This document shows, one piece after another, positions 46,978 through 55,477 of a DNA stretch of 64,000 nt (position 1 is the stretch's first letter; the number at the start of each line of letters is the position of its first letter). This stretch comes from Bacillus sp. THAF10 (GTDB lineage: Bacteria; Bacillota; Bacilli; Bacillales; Bacillaceae_I): assembly GCF_009363695.1 (NCBI RefSeq), contig NZ_CP045403.1:2646001-2710000 (forward strand). The letters run 5' to 3'. The notes beneath the pieces are model-generated. The model searched no databases, was not told the origin of the DNA, and saw only the letters and a list, made by a program, of their open reading frames with translations. The position numbers were made by a program, and so were the translations under genes.

Positions 46978-47102
46978 GTTGATTTCCGCAAATTTGCTCC
47001 GCGTCAACGGGGCGATTTGTAAGCCTCCTCGGGCATGCCCTGCTGGGTCTCCCGTCAATCGCTTCAATCTTGCTGGAGTCTCCGCCATTTGCTTCAATCA
47101 AC
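46978..47102. repeat. GC-rich dispersed repeat, full copy C
   Basis: This 125-base copy begins GTTGATTTCCGCAAATTTGC and ends GCCATTTGCTTCAATCAAC, an imperfect inverted repeat. It has diverged in the centre (CTGCTGGGTCTCCC). It lies in the 361-base gap between trmK and cccA; the gap also holds the cccA terminator (47149) and a hairpin (47205). Confidence 0.85.
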
Positions 47103-47148
47103 TGCTAGAAAATCATGTTAACCACATGTATCTTTACATAGTCTAGTA

Positions 47149-47179
47149 TAAAAAAAAACCCTTCACAAATGCAAAGGAT
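47149..47179 (-). terminator. Intrinsic terminator downstream of cccA
   Basis: A 6-bp stem with one G:U pair (47158-47163 with 47174-47179) and a 10-nt loop is followed by a long run of T residues on the minus strand. Confidence 0.65.
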
Positions 47180-47204
47180 CTTTTCATGATTCTCTTAAAC
47201 GACG

Positions 47205-47250
47205 CTGGTGATTGGATTAAAAAGGTATCACTTTTTGCTCTAATCACCAG
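47205..47250. other. Two-stage hairpin in the cccA 3' region
   Basis: A perfect 9-bp outer stem (47205-47213 with 47242-47250), a symmetric 5/5 internal loop and an inner stem AAAAAG/CTTTTT form a compact structure 19 bases after the cccA stop. It has no T tail and may protect the 3' end of the mRNA. Confidence 0.5.
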
Positions 47251-47268
47251 ACAAAGACAAATTATTTA

Positions 47269-47682
47269 TTAATGGTCTTCTCCGTCTTCTTTGCCTTCTT
47301 TTCCTTCGCCGCCTTCTTCATTTTCGGCACCACCTGCTAGCCATTCAGCTAGGACTTCTGCTTCTTTCGGTGTAGCTTGGTTAGCTGGCATGGTTCCTCG
47401 ACCATTGACAATTACGTTTTTAATTTCTTCTTGAGAAAGGCGCTCTCCAACATCTTTCAATGCTGGTGCAGAACCTGCTCCTTCAAGGTCAGCCCCGTGA
47501 CAGCCGATACAAGATCCTTGAGAGTAGATTTCTTCTGCTGACATATCAACCTCTTCATCTTCCCCAGATGCAATTTTTTCCGCTTGATCCAGTCCTACAA
47601 AAGATAATAAGAACATAAGCCCAAGACCTAATACTGCAATAAATGCAAATGGAATAAGTGGATTTCGATTCATGCTATTCAA
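47269..47682 (-). CDS. cccA: Membrane-anchored cytochrome c550
   Basis: The 137-residue protein has one N-terminal membrane helix (about 11-28), an acidic linker and a haem-c domain with CIGCH and the distal Met in GTMPANQ. The tail is extremely rich in Glu and Gly (EEGGEGKEGKEDGEDH). It carries electrons outside the membrane in the respiratory chain. Location downstream of sigA agrees with cccA of B. subtilis. AGGAGG precedes the ATG. Confidence 0.93.
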   Translation of the reverse strand: MNSMNRNPLIPFAFIAVLGLGLMFLLSFVGLDQAEKIASGEDEEVDMSAEEIYSQGSCIGCHGADLEGAGSAPALKDVGERLSQEEIKNVIVNGRGTMPANQATPKEAEVLAEWLAGGAENEEGGEGKEGKEDGEDH

Positions 47683-47806
47683 ACCTCCTTATGTACATGT
47701 ACATGTGTCTATTCCTATACAAGCACTCTCTATTTTACTTTATATTTTACTATAGGAAAAGACTTAAATGGCAACTTCTCTTTGAAATTCACAGTTTAGA
47801 CAAAAA

Positions 47807-47828
47807 CCTTCATCGTGATTGATGAAGG
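47807..47828 (-). terminator. Intrinsic terminator downstream of the acyl-CoA dehydrogenase
   Basis: An 8-bp perfect stem (47807-47814 with 47821-47828) with a 6-nt loop is followed by five T residues on the minus strand. It lies about 310 bases after the gene, with the repeat copy D between them. Confidence 0.75.
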
Positions 47829-47910
47829 CTTCGTTGTATCCTTTTGTTATTGTACCTCAAGTTATGGGACAAGATGTGTTGATAGTAAAATATTTTTTTA
47901 CAATAAAATG

Positions 47911-47935
47911 CCGCTGTTGTTTTCCGCAAAATTCA
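47911..47935. repeat. Fragment of the dispersed repeat (left end)
   Basis: GCTGTTGTTTTCCGCAAAATTC resembles the left end of the repeat and lies 18 bases from copy D. The remaining element is missing. Confidence 0.45.
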
Positions 47936-47952
47936 GCACTTATAAACGACGC

Positions 47953-48082
47953 TAATAATTTCCGCAAAATGGCTCCGCGTCCTGCGGGGCGGCGTGGAGC
48001 CTCCTCGGCATTACATGCCTGCGGGGTCTCCACCCTGCCGCTATTTTCCCGCTGGAGTCTACGCCATTTGCTCCAATCATCA
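47953..48082. repeat. GC-rich dispersed repeat, full copy D
   Basis: This 130-base copy has GGCTCCGCGTCCTGCGGGGC, GAGCCTCCTCGGC, TGCCTGCGGGGTCTCC and CCCGCTGGAGTCTACGCC blocks shared with copies B and C, and ends TTTGCTCCAATCATCAGC. It fills most of the 455-base gap between cccA and the acyl-CoA dehydrogenase and lies upstream of that gene's terminator, so it would be transcribed. Confidence 0.87.
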
Positions 48083-48137
48083 GCTGGGTTGGTAAATAAA
48101 TTCTATCATGCATTATCTAACACTAAAATTTACGATA

Positions 48138-49277
48138 TTAGATACCTAGTGAGCGGGCGATGACCATTCTTTGTACTTCCGAGGTCCCTTCGCCGATTTC
48201 TAATAGTTTGCCATCACGCATAAAACGTTCTACATGGTATTCCTTCATGTAGCCATAGCCTCCGTGAAGCTGTACCGCTTGATCGGCAATTTCCATACAA
48301 ACTTCAGATGCATATAATTTAGCCATGGATGCTTCTTTTGTAAATGGGCGAGCTTGATCCTTTAACCAAGCAGCCTTATAAACCATTGTTCTTGCAAGCT
48401 CAAGTTTCATGGCCATATCTGCAAGTTTAAATTGGTTAATCTGGAAGCTGGAAAGCGAACGACCAAATTGTTTTCTTTCTTGAGAGTAAGCGAGCGCTCG
48501 CTCAAAAGCTGCCTGAGCAATTCCAACTGCCATCGCACCTATTCCAATTCTTCCACCATCAAGGGTTATTAAAAACTGTCTAAAGCCTTCTCCACGTTTA
48601 CCTAAAAGATTTTCCTGCGGTACACGGACATCCTCCAAAACGAGCTCCGTTGTGTTGGATGCATTCAAGCCCATTTTTTCATAGTTATCAATAACCTGAA
48701 AGCCCTTTGCATCTGTTGGAACAATAATAGCGGAAATTTCTTTTTCATTTCCGTTCTTCCCTGTAATGGCTGTTAATGCTAAATGCTTGGAGTAAGAAGC
48801 ATTCGTGATAAAGCATTTATTACCGTTAATAATATAATCCTGTCCATCCTCTACCGCTGTTGTCTTCGTTCCACCAGCGTCTGATCCCGCATTTGGCTCG
48901 GTTAATCCAAAGGCTCCCAGGGATTCTCCGGTACAAATTGGAACAAGGTACTTTTGCTTTTGCTCTTCTGTTCCAAAAAGGTTGAGTGGTGCTCCACCTA
49001 AAGACACGTGAGCTGAATAAGTTATTCCTGTGGAGCCACAGGCCCTGCTCAGCTCTTCTACCACAATTGCAAAGCTTACCGTATCAGCTCCTGCACCTTC
49101 ATACTCTTCAGGAAAAGGAAGTCCCATCATTCCTAAATCAGATAACTGCTTAAATATCTCTACTGGGAATTTTTTATCTCGATCTCTATCCAGTGCCCCT
49201 GGAGCTACTACCTCATCCGAAAACTCTCGAATTGTTTTCTTAATCATCGCTTGTTCTGCCGTTAAATCAAAGTTCAA
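48138..49277 (-). CDS. Acyl-CoA dehydrogenase
   Basis: The FAD enzyme catalyses the first step of fatty-acid or branched-chain acyl-CoA oxidation. Conserved parts are CTGESLGAFGLTEPNAGSD (signature 1), ASNTTELVLEDVRVP, GGRIGIGAMAVGIAQ and QLHGGYGYMKEYHVERFMRD (signature 2). The catalytic Glu is in the last segment (IGEGTSEVQRM). The TTG at 49275-49277, after GGGGGG, gives 379 residues, the typical length. The gene is not in the B. subtilis order at this locus, so it is an insertion relative to it. Chain specificity unknown. Confidence 0.92.
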   Translation of the reverse strand: MNFDLTAEQAMIKKTIREFSDEVVAPGALDRDRDKKFPVEIFKQLSDLGMMGLPFPEEYEGAGADTVSFAIVVEELSRACGSTGITYSAHVSLGGAPLNLFGTEEQKQKYLVPICTGESLGAFGLTEPNAGSDAGGTKTTAVEDGQDYIINGNKCFITNASYSKHLALTAITGKNGNEKEISAIIVPTDAKGFQVIDNYEKMGLNASNTTELVLEDVRVPQENLLGKRGEGFRQFLITLDGGRIGIGAMAVGIAQAAFERALAYSQERKQFGRSLSSFQINQFKLADMAMKLELARTMVYKAAWLKDQARPFTKEASMAKLYASEVCMEIADQAVQLHGGYGYMKEYHVERFMRDGKLLEIGEGTSEVQRMVIARSLGI

Positions 49278-49422
49278 AATCTTTCCCCCCTTGTTGTTAT
49301 AGGAAAACAATAGCCAGAGCTAGTTTTCTTTCCTTTAATACACTTGAATACGCTTTCATTTGTATTATAATAGAAAGAAGGGAATTTTCACAACTTTTTA
49401 AACTAACAAAATTATATGTAAA

Positions 49423-49950
49423 TTACTTTAAAATAATTTTTATAATGAGAATAATAATGGCGATAATCGATGCAATATTTAAGTAATACCATTTTTTCCA
49501 AAACCCAATTACAAACCATGCTAAAGCTTGCAACGTGATCACAGCAAAGGTAATCGCCACACTGTATGTATTTTTTTCTAAAAATATTATTGAAAATATC
49601 ATCAGCAACAATGCACTAACAATAACAGGTATATGTACGATATAAGGCTCTTTTCTAAAAACAATGTAGCCTAAGCTAGAAATAATAAGAAAAAAAGTTA
49701 AGAGGAGCATTTGCAAAAAGATTGGCATTTCAGTAAAATAAATGACAAGAAATGTTATTGGCACCAGCATCGTGATAAGGAGAGCAAAGCTATTTAACAA
49801 TATGTTTTTTTTACGCGTTGTTCGTTTATTAATCCCTTCCCCTTCTGTATAAAGTGCTAAAAGATATTCACAATATTGTTCTGGAAGCAGACGATTTTTC
49901 TTCCAGTAATCTATTTCGTGAATAATGATTTCTTTTCTTTGTTTGTTCAC
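49423..49950 (-). CDS. Membrane protein of unknown function, 175 residues
   Basis: I do not recognise a family. The protein has a charged N-terminal cytoplasmic part (IDYWKKNRLLPEQYCEYLLALYTEGE) and five to six hydrophobic helices from residue 48 to the end. The N-terminal short motif resembles that of DUF2157-type proteins. The start is GTG, with AGGAG nine bases upstream. It sits between sigA and the acyl-CoA dehydrogenase. Confidence 0.65.
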   Translation of the reverse strand: MNKQRKEIIIHEIDYWKKNRLLPEQYCEYLLALYTEGEGINKRTTRKKNILLNSFALLITMLVPITFLVIYFTEMPIFLQMLLLTFFLIISSLGYIVFRKEPYIVHIPVIVSALLLMIFSIIFLEKNTYSVAITFAVITLQALAWFVIGFWKKWYYLNIASIIAIIILIIKIILK

Positions 49951-50023
49951 TTAAAAACACTCCTAATGTACGTGTATGGACAGAATACTGAATATTAAAA
50001 AATCTACAAACGGCAAAAAAAGA

Positions 50024-50054
50024 GAAATAGTCTACTTTTAAAGCAAACTATTTC
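50024..50054 (-). terminator. Intrinsic terminator of the sigA operon
   Basis: An 8-bp stem (50024-50031 with 50047-50054) is followed by a T-rich tail on the minus strand after the sigA stop. Confidence 0.78.
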
Positions 50055-50067
50055 CTTATTTGAAATT

Positions 50068-51192
50068 CTATTCGAGAAAATCCTTGAGTCGCTTGCTACG
50101 GCTTGGGTGTCTTAATTTGCGTAGCGCTTTTGCTTCGATTTGACGGATTCGCTCTCTTGTTACACCAAATACTTTTCCAACCTCTTCTAAGGTTCTAGTA
50201 CGCCCATCGTCTAAACCAAAGCGAAGTCTTAAAACATTTTCTTCACGATCTGTTAGAGTATCAAGAACATCTTCTAACTGCTCTTTTAACAGCTCATAGG
50301 CAGCGTGGTCAGAAGGGGATGTGGCATCTTGGTCTTCAATGAAATCTCCTAAATGAGAATCATCCTCCTCACCAATCGGAGTTTCAAGTGAAACAGGTTC
50401 CTGAGCTATTTTTAGGATTTCTCTAACCTTGTCAGGTGTAAGGTCCATGTCTTCTGCAATTTCTTCAGGTGATGGCTCTCGTCCTAAGTCCTGCAGCAAT
50501 TGGCGCTGTACGCGGATTAGTTTGTTGATTGTTTCGACCATATGAACAGGGATACGGATTGTTCTAGCCTGGTCTGCAATGGCACGAGTAATTGCCTGGC
50601 GAATCCACCAAGTAGCATACGTAGAGAATTTGAAGCCTTTACGGTAATCGAACTTCTCTACTGCTTTGATGAGTCCCATATTCCCTTCTTGAATAAGGTC
50701 AAGAAATAGCATCCCACGACCAACGTATCGTTTCGCGATGCTGACAACCAGTCGAAGGTTTGCTTCTGCTAAACGACGTTTTGCTTCTTCATCACCTTCT
50801 TCAATACGATTGGCAAGATTAATTTCTTCCTCTGCAGAAAGAAGGTCTACTCTTCCGATTTCTTTTAGGTACATTCTTACTGGGTCATTAATTTTCACCC
50901 CAGGTGGTACCGTTAAGTCGTTCAAATCGAATTCTTCTTCCTTTTCAAGCTGCTGAGTATTCGGATCTTCATCCGTTTCTGTTTCACTGATGATTTCTAC
51001 GCCTTGTTCTCCAAGGTACTCGTAATACTCATCCATTTGATCCGACTCTATTTCAAAGCCAGCCATTTTTTCGGCTATTTCTTCATAGGTAAGGACACCG
51101 CGTTTTTTACCTACTTCTGTTAACTGTTCTTTGACTTGGTCGATGGTTAATTCTGTTTCCATCTCTTTTGATTGCGCTGATTTTTCAGGCAT
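50068..51192 (-). CDS. sigA: Primary sigma factor SigA (RpoD)
   Basis: The 374-residue vegetative sigma factor has region 1.1 ([15 protein letters not shown]), region 1.2-2 ([50 protein letters not shown] for the -10 element), region 3 and region 4 ([27 protein letters not shown]) for the -35 element. The second ATG is used because GGGGA lies seven bases upstream; a TTG codon precedes it. It is the third gene of the yqxD-dnaG-sigA unit. Confidence 0.97.
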   Translation of the reverse strand: MPEKSAQSKEMETELTIDQVKEQLTEVGKKRGVLTYEEIAEKMAGFEIESDQMDEYYEYLGEQGVEIISETETDEDPNTQQLEKEEEFDLNDLTVPPGVKINDPVRMYLKEIGRVDLLSAEEEINLANRIEEGDEEAKRRLAEANLRLVVSIAKRYVGRGMLFLDLIQEGNMGLIKAVEKFDYRKGFKFSTYATWWIRQAITRAIADQARTIRIPVHMVETINKLIRVQRQLLQDLGREPSPEEIAEDMDLTPDKVREILKIAQEPVSLETPIGEEDDSHLGDFIEDQDATSPSDHAAYELLKEQLEDVLDTLTDREENVLRLRFGLDDGRTRTLEEVGKVFGVTRERIRQIEAKALRKLRHPSRSKRLKDFLE

Positions 51193-51237
51193 CAAATGTC
51201 CCCTCCTTCCAACATTAAACGCGATAAAGAGGTATAT

Positions 51238-53049
51238 TTATTGTTTTAACTCTTTTTTCATTTGGATAATTTCCATCGCGATTTTTGCAGCACCCAAGTA
51301 ATCACTTTGTGCTTCTGCTTGTTTCTTTTCTTGCTCTTTTTCTTTTATTGTTAACAATTTTGGATAATTAAACACCTGTTTCATGTAATCATGTAGCACA
51401 GCTTCGCTAAGTTCTTCTTCAAGCATTAGCATTCCAAGCTCTGATATGACTTTTTTCAAGTTCTGTTCAGGAATGCGCTCCATGAACATGCTGATATCAG
51501 GCTCATATCCTTCCTCGTAAAAAGCATATAAATATGCAGCAATTGCCCGATGCTCTTCCACAATGAAGGCTCCTTCAATGGATGCCTGCACTTTTTCCGA
51601 AACATCTCGGTTTTTAAGCATATGTGCCAATAAATAGCGTTCTGCATTTAAATATGCAGGTTTGAGAGATTGCGTAAAGACTTTTGGCCTACTAGGTATA
51701 GTAATTCGATTTTGTTCGCCATATTCCTTTTTTTGCTTGAAAGATTTGTATACCTGAAACTGTTGCTCCTTCAAGGCGTCTAAGGAAATGGAGAATTCCT
51801 CTGAAAGCTGCCTGAGATAATGGTCTCGTTCTACTGCTTTGGAAAGCATACTAATTTCTTTTAGTACATCTTCCACGTATCGCATCCGCTCTCCTTCATC
51901 TTTCATGTTTCTGCCTTTTCGAAGATATTTCAGCTTATACGACATGAATGTGACACTTGCCCCTATTATATCCTGTTTAAATGCATCAGCACCCTTTTTT
52001 CGGATATAGTCATCAGGGTCCATCTTATCGGGGAGCATGGCGATTCTGACATAACAGCCTTGCTGAATTAATAGTGCAGCAGCCTTGTAAGCCGCATCCA
52101 TTCCTGCCTGATCGCCATCATAGCAAATCGTAACATTCTCTACATGCCTTCTTAGTATTCGAGCATGCTCTTCTGTTAGTGATGTTCCCATCGTTGCTAC
52201 AGAATTAGAGAACCCTGCACCGTCTGCAGCAATGACATCAGCAAAGCCTTCAAATAAAAGCACTTGCTCCTGCTTTCTAATATGGGGTCTTGCTTGATGA
52301 AAGTTATAGAGAATTTGACTTTTATTGAAAAGGGCAGTTTCAGGAGAGTTTAAGTATTTTGGTTCTCCTTCCCCCAAAACCCGGCCGGAAAAGGCAATTA
52401 CATTTCCTTTATGATCATGAATGGGAAACATAATTCTGTTCCGAAATCGATCATAATATTCAGCTGTATGCTCTTTTTCTATTAATAGCCCTGCTTTTTC
52501 CATTAGTTGAGAGCTATACCCCCGCTTTGTAAGGAACTTTAATGCAAAATCCCAGCTATTTAAGGCGTACCCTACACCAAACCTTTTCAAAATCTCATCT
52601 GTAAATCCTCTACCTGTTACGTAATCGTAAGCTTCTTGGCCTTCTTTTGTATTTAATAACAAATGATGGTAAAATTTATGCAATAGCGCATGTGCATCCA
52701 TCATCCATTTTATGTCGCTTTGTTTTCCGTCATGAGTTGATTTGGTTTCCTCAGGTATATCCAAAGCCACATTTGCTGACTTAGCCAACTTTTGAGCCGC
52801 TTCAACAAAGCTAATTCCCTCTATGTCCATGATAAAGTTAAAGGCATTTCCTCCAGCTCCGCAGCCAAAGCAGTGAAAGATTTGTTTGTCTGGCGAAACG
52901 GAAAAGGATGGAGTGCTTTCGCCATGGAAGGGACATAAACCAAAATAGTTACGACCTTGTTTTTTTAGCTGTACATACTCACTTATTACATCCACTATGT
53001 CACTGGATTGTCTAATTTGGTTAATGGTTTGCTCAGGAATTCGACTCAT
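51238..53049 (-). CDS. dnaG: DNA primase DnaG
   Basis: DnaG lays RNA primers in replication. The CHC2 zinc finger CPFHGESTPSF...HCFGCGAGG is at residues 40-65, the TOPRIM domain has LLFEGFADVIA and CYDGDQAGMDAA, and the C-terminal DnaB-binding domain begins about residue 450. Length 603 equals the B. subtilis protein. It follows yqxD and precedes sigA by 46 bases, the classical macromolecular synthesis operon. Confidence 0.97.
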   Translation of the reverse strand: MSRIPEQTINQIRQSSDIVDVISEYVQLKKQGRNYFGLCPFHGESTPSFSVSPDKQIFHCFGCGAGGNAFNFIMDIEGISFVEAAQKLAKSANVALDIPEETKSTHDGKQSDIKWMMDAHALLHKFYHHLLLNTKEGQEAYDYVTGRGFTDEILKRFGVGYALNSWDFALKFLTKRGYSSQLMEKAGLLIEKEHTAEYYDRFRNRIMFPIHDHKGNVIAFSGRVLGEGEPKYLNSPETALFNKSQILYNFHQARPHIRKQEQVLLFEGFADVIAADGAGFSNSVATMGTSLTEEHARILRRHVENVTICYDGDQAGMDAAYKAAALLIQQGCYVRIAMLPDKMDPDDYIRKKGADAFKQDIIGASVTFMSYKLKYLRKGRNMKDEGERMRYVEDVLKEISMLSKAVERDHYLRQLSEEFSISLDALKEQQFQVYKSFKQKKEYGEQNRITIPSRPKVFTQSLKPAYLNAERYLLAHMLKNRDVSEKVQASIEGAFIVEEHRAIAAYLYAFYEEGYEPDISMFMERIPEQNLKKVISELGMLMLEEELSEAVLHDYMKQVFNYPKLLTIKEKEQEKKQAEAQSDYLGAAKIAMEIIQMKKELKQ

Positions 53050-53079
53050 AACAACACTCCGTGACTACTATTTCTCTCT

Positions 53080-53550
53080 CTAATCGAGAATCCCTGCAAG
53101 TTTCGACAAAGTTTTTTCGAAAGCAGTGATAAATTTTTCTCTGTCGTTATTGGTGAAAGCCTTTGGGCCTTTGGAATAGTTCCCTCTTCTCCGCTCTTTT
53201 GCGGAAAGATATCTCATATGGAGGCTTTTTTCCATGTCCCTTTCTTCATACTGTTTTCCACGAGGAGAAAGAACGTAAACGTTTCGGGAAACGAGCATAC
53301 TGGCAAGACCAATATCCTGTGTGACCACTACATCATGTTTCACAGCGTGATTTAAAATATACAAATCTGCTGATTCTTTTGCATTGTCTACATATACCCA
53401 CGTTTCATCGGTTATATCGTTTTTGTAATGAGAATAAGAAGCTACATAGCATACACCGGTATTATATGTATGGCTGATTACTTTAATTTCTTCTTTAACT
53501 GGGCAAGCATCCGCATCTACCCAAACCATAGACTTGCGATTATTTTGCAT
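53080..53550 (-). CDS. yqxD: YqxD/YaiI family protein (UPF0178)
   Basis: The 156-residue protein starts with VDADACPVK and has the conserved DLYILNHAVKHDVVVTQDIGLAS sequence of UPF0178, a PIN-like fold with acidic residues, so it is possibly a nuclease. No good ribosome site is seen next to the ATG; AAGGGATG lies more than 15 bases upstream. First gene of the dnaG-sigA operon. The 255-base gap upstream holds the promoter region, where I see nothing definite. Confidence 0.9.
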   Translation of the reverse strand: MQNNRKSMVWVDADACPVKEEIKVISHTYNTGVCYVASYSHYKNDITDETWVYVDNAKESADLYILNHAVKHDVVVTQDIGLASMLVSRNVYVLSPRGKQYEERDMEKSLHMRYLSAKERRRGNYSKGPKAFTNNDREKFITAFEKTLSKLAGILD

Positions 53551-53784
53551 GTTAAATGGTTTCTACATCCCTTCCCAAAAACCTTCTTTTTTCGCTATCT
53601 TTTTTGCTACTGTCGAAAAAAACATTAGGAACGCCCTTGACTTATTGCTAGTTTTAGTTTATTCGATAATACACTACTCTAAACCTTGTAGAGTAATTTT
53701 TTCTCACAATTTTTTATTATAATATAAACTTTATAAATTTACTACTAATTTAACCCGTCCTTTTGCTTATTTACAGACAATAAA

Positions 53785-53807
53785 AAGAGCACTTTAAAAG
53801 CGCCCTT
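53785..53807 (-). terminator. Intrinsic terminator of ccpN-yqfL
   Basis: An 8-bp stem with two G:U pairs (53785-53792 with 53800-53807) overlaps the yqfL stop and ends in five T residues on the minus strand. Confidence 0.75.
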
Positions 53808-54615
53808 ATTTTAAACGGTTACTATAAATATTGGCAATCAAGTTAGCCGTTTCTTCTACTGCTTTGTTTGTAACATCGATGACTTCACAGCCTATTTTAT
53901 TCACAACAGTTTCAAAAAAGTCCAACTCTTCTTTAATTCTTTCTAGATTTGCATAGGATGCTTTGTCATTCAAGCCAAGTGCTTTTAATCGTTCTTTTCG
54001 AATATCATTCAATTTCTCAGGACTGATTTTTAAACCAAAGCACTTTTCTGGATTGACCTTGTATAGTTCCTCAGGTGGGTCTACCTCAGGTACAATTGGA
54101 ACATTTGCCACCTTTAAGCGCTTGTGTGCAAGATATTGCGATAAAGGAGTTTTCGATGTTCTAGATACACCAACAAGGACAATATCTGCTTTAATAATTC
54201 CTCTTGGATCCCGTCCATCATCATATTTCACTGCAAATTCTACTGCTTCTATTTTTTTGAAGTAATCATCATCCAACTTCCGTACAAGGCCTGGTTGATA
54301 TTTTGGTTTCACTTTGTACTCTTGTTCCATCATATCGACAAGAGGACCAATGATATCATAAACAGGAACTCCTTCTCGACTCGCTTCCTTCTTAAGGTGG
54401 CTTCTCATTTCAGGAACAACTAAGGTGAAAGCAATAATTGCTTGGTTTAGTTTCGCAATCGAGACAACCTCTGATAAAGTAGCAACATCCTCTACATAAG
54501 GAATTCTTTTTAGCTGAATATTTGCGCCATTAAATTGGCTGATGGCAGCTTTCACTGCTAATTCTGCAGTTTCCCCTACCGAATCTGATACGATATATAC
54601 CGTTCTTTTATCCAT
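53806..54615 (-). CDS. yqfL: PPDK regulatory protein family, YqfL
   Basis: The 269-residue protein belongs to DUF299 kinase/pyrophosphorylases, with an ADP-binding P-loop-like [18 protein letters not shown]. Family members regulate PPDK or PEP synthase by phosphorylation and pyrophosphate-dependent dephosphorylation. In B. subtilis, YqfL works with CcpN in gluconeogenic control. GGAGG precedes the ATG, and it is 16 bases after ccpN. Confidence 0.93.
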   Translation of the reverse strand: MDKRTVYIVSDSVGETAELAVKAAISQFNGANIQLKRIPYVEDVATLSEVVSIAKLNQAIIAFTLVVPEMRSHLKKEASREGVPVYDIIGPLVDMMEQEYKVKPKYQPGLVRKLDDDYFKKIEAVEFAVKYDDGRDPRGIIKADIVLVGVSRTSKTPLSQYLAHKRLKVANVPIVPEVDPPEELYKVNPEKCFGLKISPEKLNDIRKERLKALGLNDKASYANLERIKEELDFFETVVNKIGCEVIDVTNKAVEETANLIANIYSNRLK

Positions 54616-54631
54616 CGTTCTCCTCCAATCT

Positions 54632-55261
54632 TTATATTATTTCATCATGTGCTAAGGCGACAAGCACTTTAGTAATGTTGGTTTTTGTAATTCTACCGAT
54701 TACTTCATAGCCTTTGTCGGTCTCTTTCACGACTGGAAGAGCATCTATTTGTTTTTCAATTAACTTCTTTGCCACATCAATAAGTAAATCTTCCTTGAAG
54801 CAATACGTGACATTTGGCATTCTCGTCATGATGATATTTACGGGAATGGAAGTCAATTCTTGTTTTCCAATACTAGCCCGCAAAAGATCCTTCCTGGAAA
54901 GCACACCAACGATGATAGAAAATTTGTCTACTACAAAAAGCGTTCCGACATCCTCTAAAAACATGGTGCAAATTGCATCATATACGGATACACTTTCATG
55001 TACGACGACCGGAATAGACTGGTGCTCATTTACCTGGATTTTATTAATTTTATCTGATAATAATTGTGACCCTGTTTTTCCTGTGTAAAAATAGCCTACA
55101 CGTGGTCTGGCATCTAAATAGCCAGCCATTGTTAAAATAGCAAGATCTGGTCGTAGGGTTGCTCGGGTCAGATTTAGTTGATCTGCTATGGATTCTCCGG
55201 TAATCGGTCCCTGTTCTTTTACAATTTGCAAGATTGTTTCTTGTCTGTTATTCAGTTCGAT
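54632..55261 (-). CDS. ccpN: Repressor of gluconeogenic genes CcpN, non-AUG start
   Basis: CcpN represses gapB, pckA and the small RNA SR1 on glycolytic carbon. The protein has a winged-helix HTH ([26 protein letters not shown]) and two CBS domains (about 65-190). Homologues start M(S/N)TIELN.RQE. Here the codons for [12 protein letters not shown] are in frame but contain no ATG, GTG or TTG, and a TGA lies at 55268-55270. The AAGGTGG site (55271-55277) points to ATC at 55259-55261 at nine-base spacing, chosen here; the first usual codon is TTG at 55231 without a site. A one-base insertion at about 55265 (GTGAAC-G-ACA) is the alternative. Confidence 0.85.
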   Translation of the reverse strand: MELNNRQETILQIVKEQGPITGESIADQLNLTRATLRPDLAILTMAGYLDARPRVGYFYTGKTGSQLLSDKINKIQVNEHQSIPVVVHESVSVYDAICTMFLEDVGTLFVVDKFSIIVGVLSRKDLLRASIGKQELTSIPVNIIMTRMPNVTYCFKEDLLIDVAKKLIEKQIDALPVVKETDKGYEVIGRITKTNITKVLVALAHDEII

Positions 55262-55394
55262 TGTCGTTCACCACCTTAAACGGATATGCCATTGTCCAAC
55301 GTATGTATGATCATTTTTCTGTCTGTGTTTGTAATTATGACATACTATTTATAAATAATATATACTAATTATACTTTTAAACGGAAAAATTGAA

Positions 55395-55433
55395 AAGAGG
55401 CTGACTCCTGTTTCTTTCGCAAGTCAGCCTCTT
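55395..55433 (-). terminator. Intrinsic terminator of glyQS
   Basis: A perfect 12-bp stem (55395-55406 with 55422-55433) encloses a 15-nt loop and is followed by T residues on the minus strand. Confidence 0.88.
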
Positions 55434-55455
55434 GCTGTTGAACTTAAATTTATAA

Positions 55456-55477
55456 GGTGTCCGCAAATGGCTTTGCG
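55456..55477. repeat. Left-end fragment of the dispersed repeat at the glyS stop
   Basis: AGGTGTCCGCAAATGGCTTTGC matches the repeat's left end (TTTCCGCAAATGGCTCCGCG) imperfectly and abuts the glyS stop codon. Confidence 0.4.

Noticed and set aside
46919..47101. 60-codon frame over dispersed repeat C, and similar frames over copies A, B and D
   Set aside because: The frames over the different copies use different phases and are not conserved, so the element is non-coding.
47690..47705. Palindromic GTACATGTACAT run next to the cccA ribosome site
   Set aside because: Alternating purine-pyrimidine repeat without a second site or known regulator; probably simple sequence.
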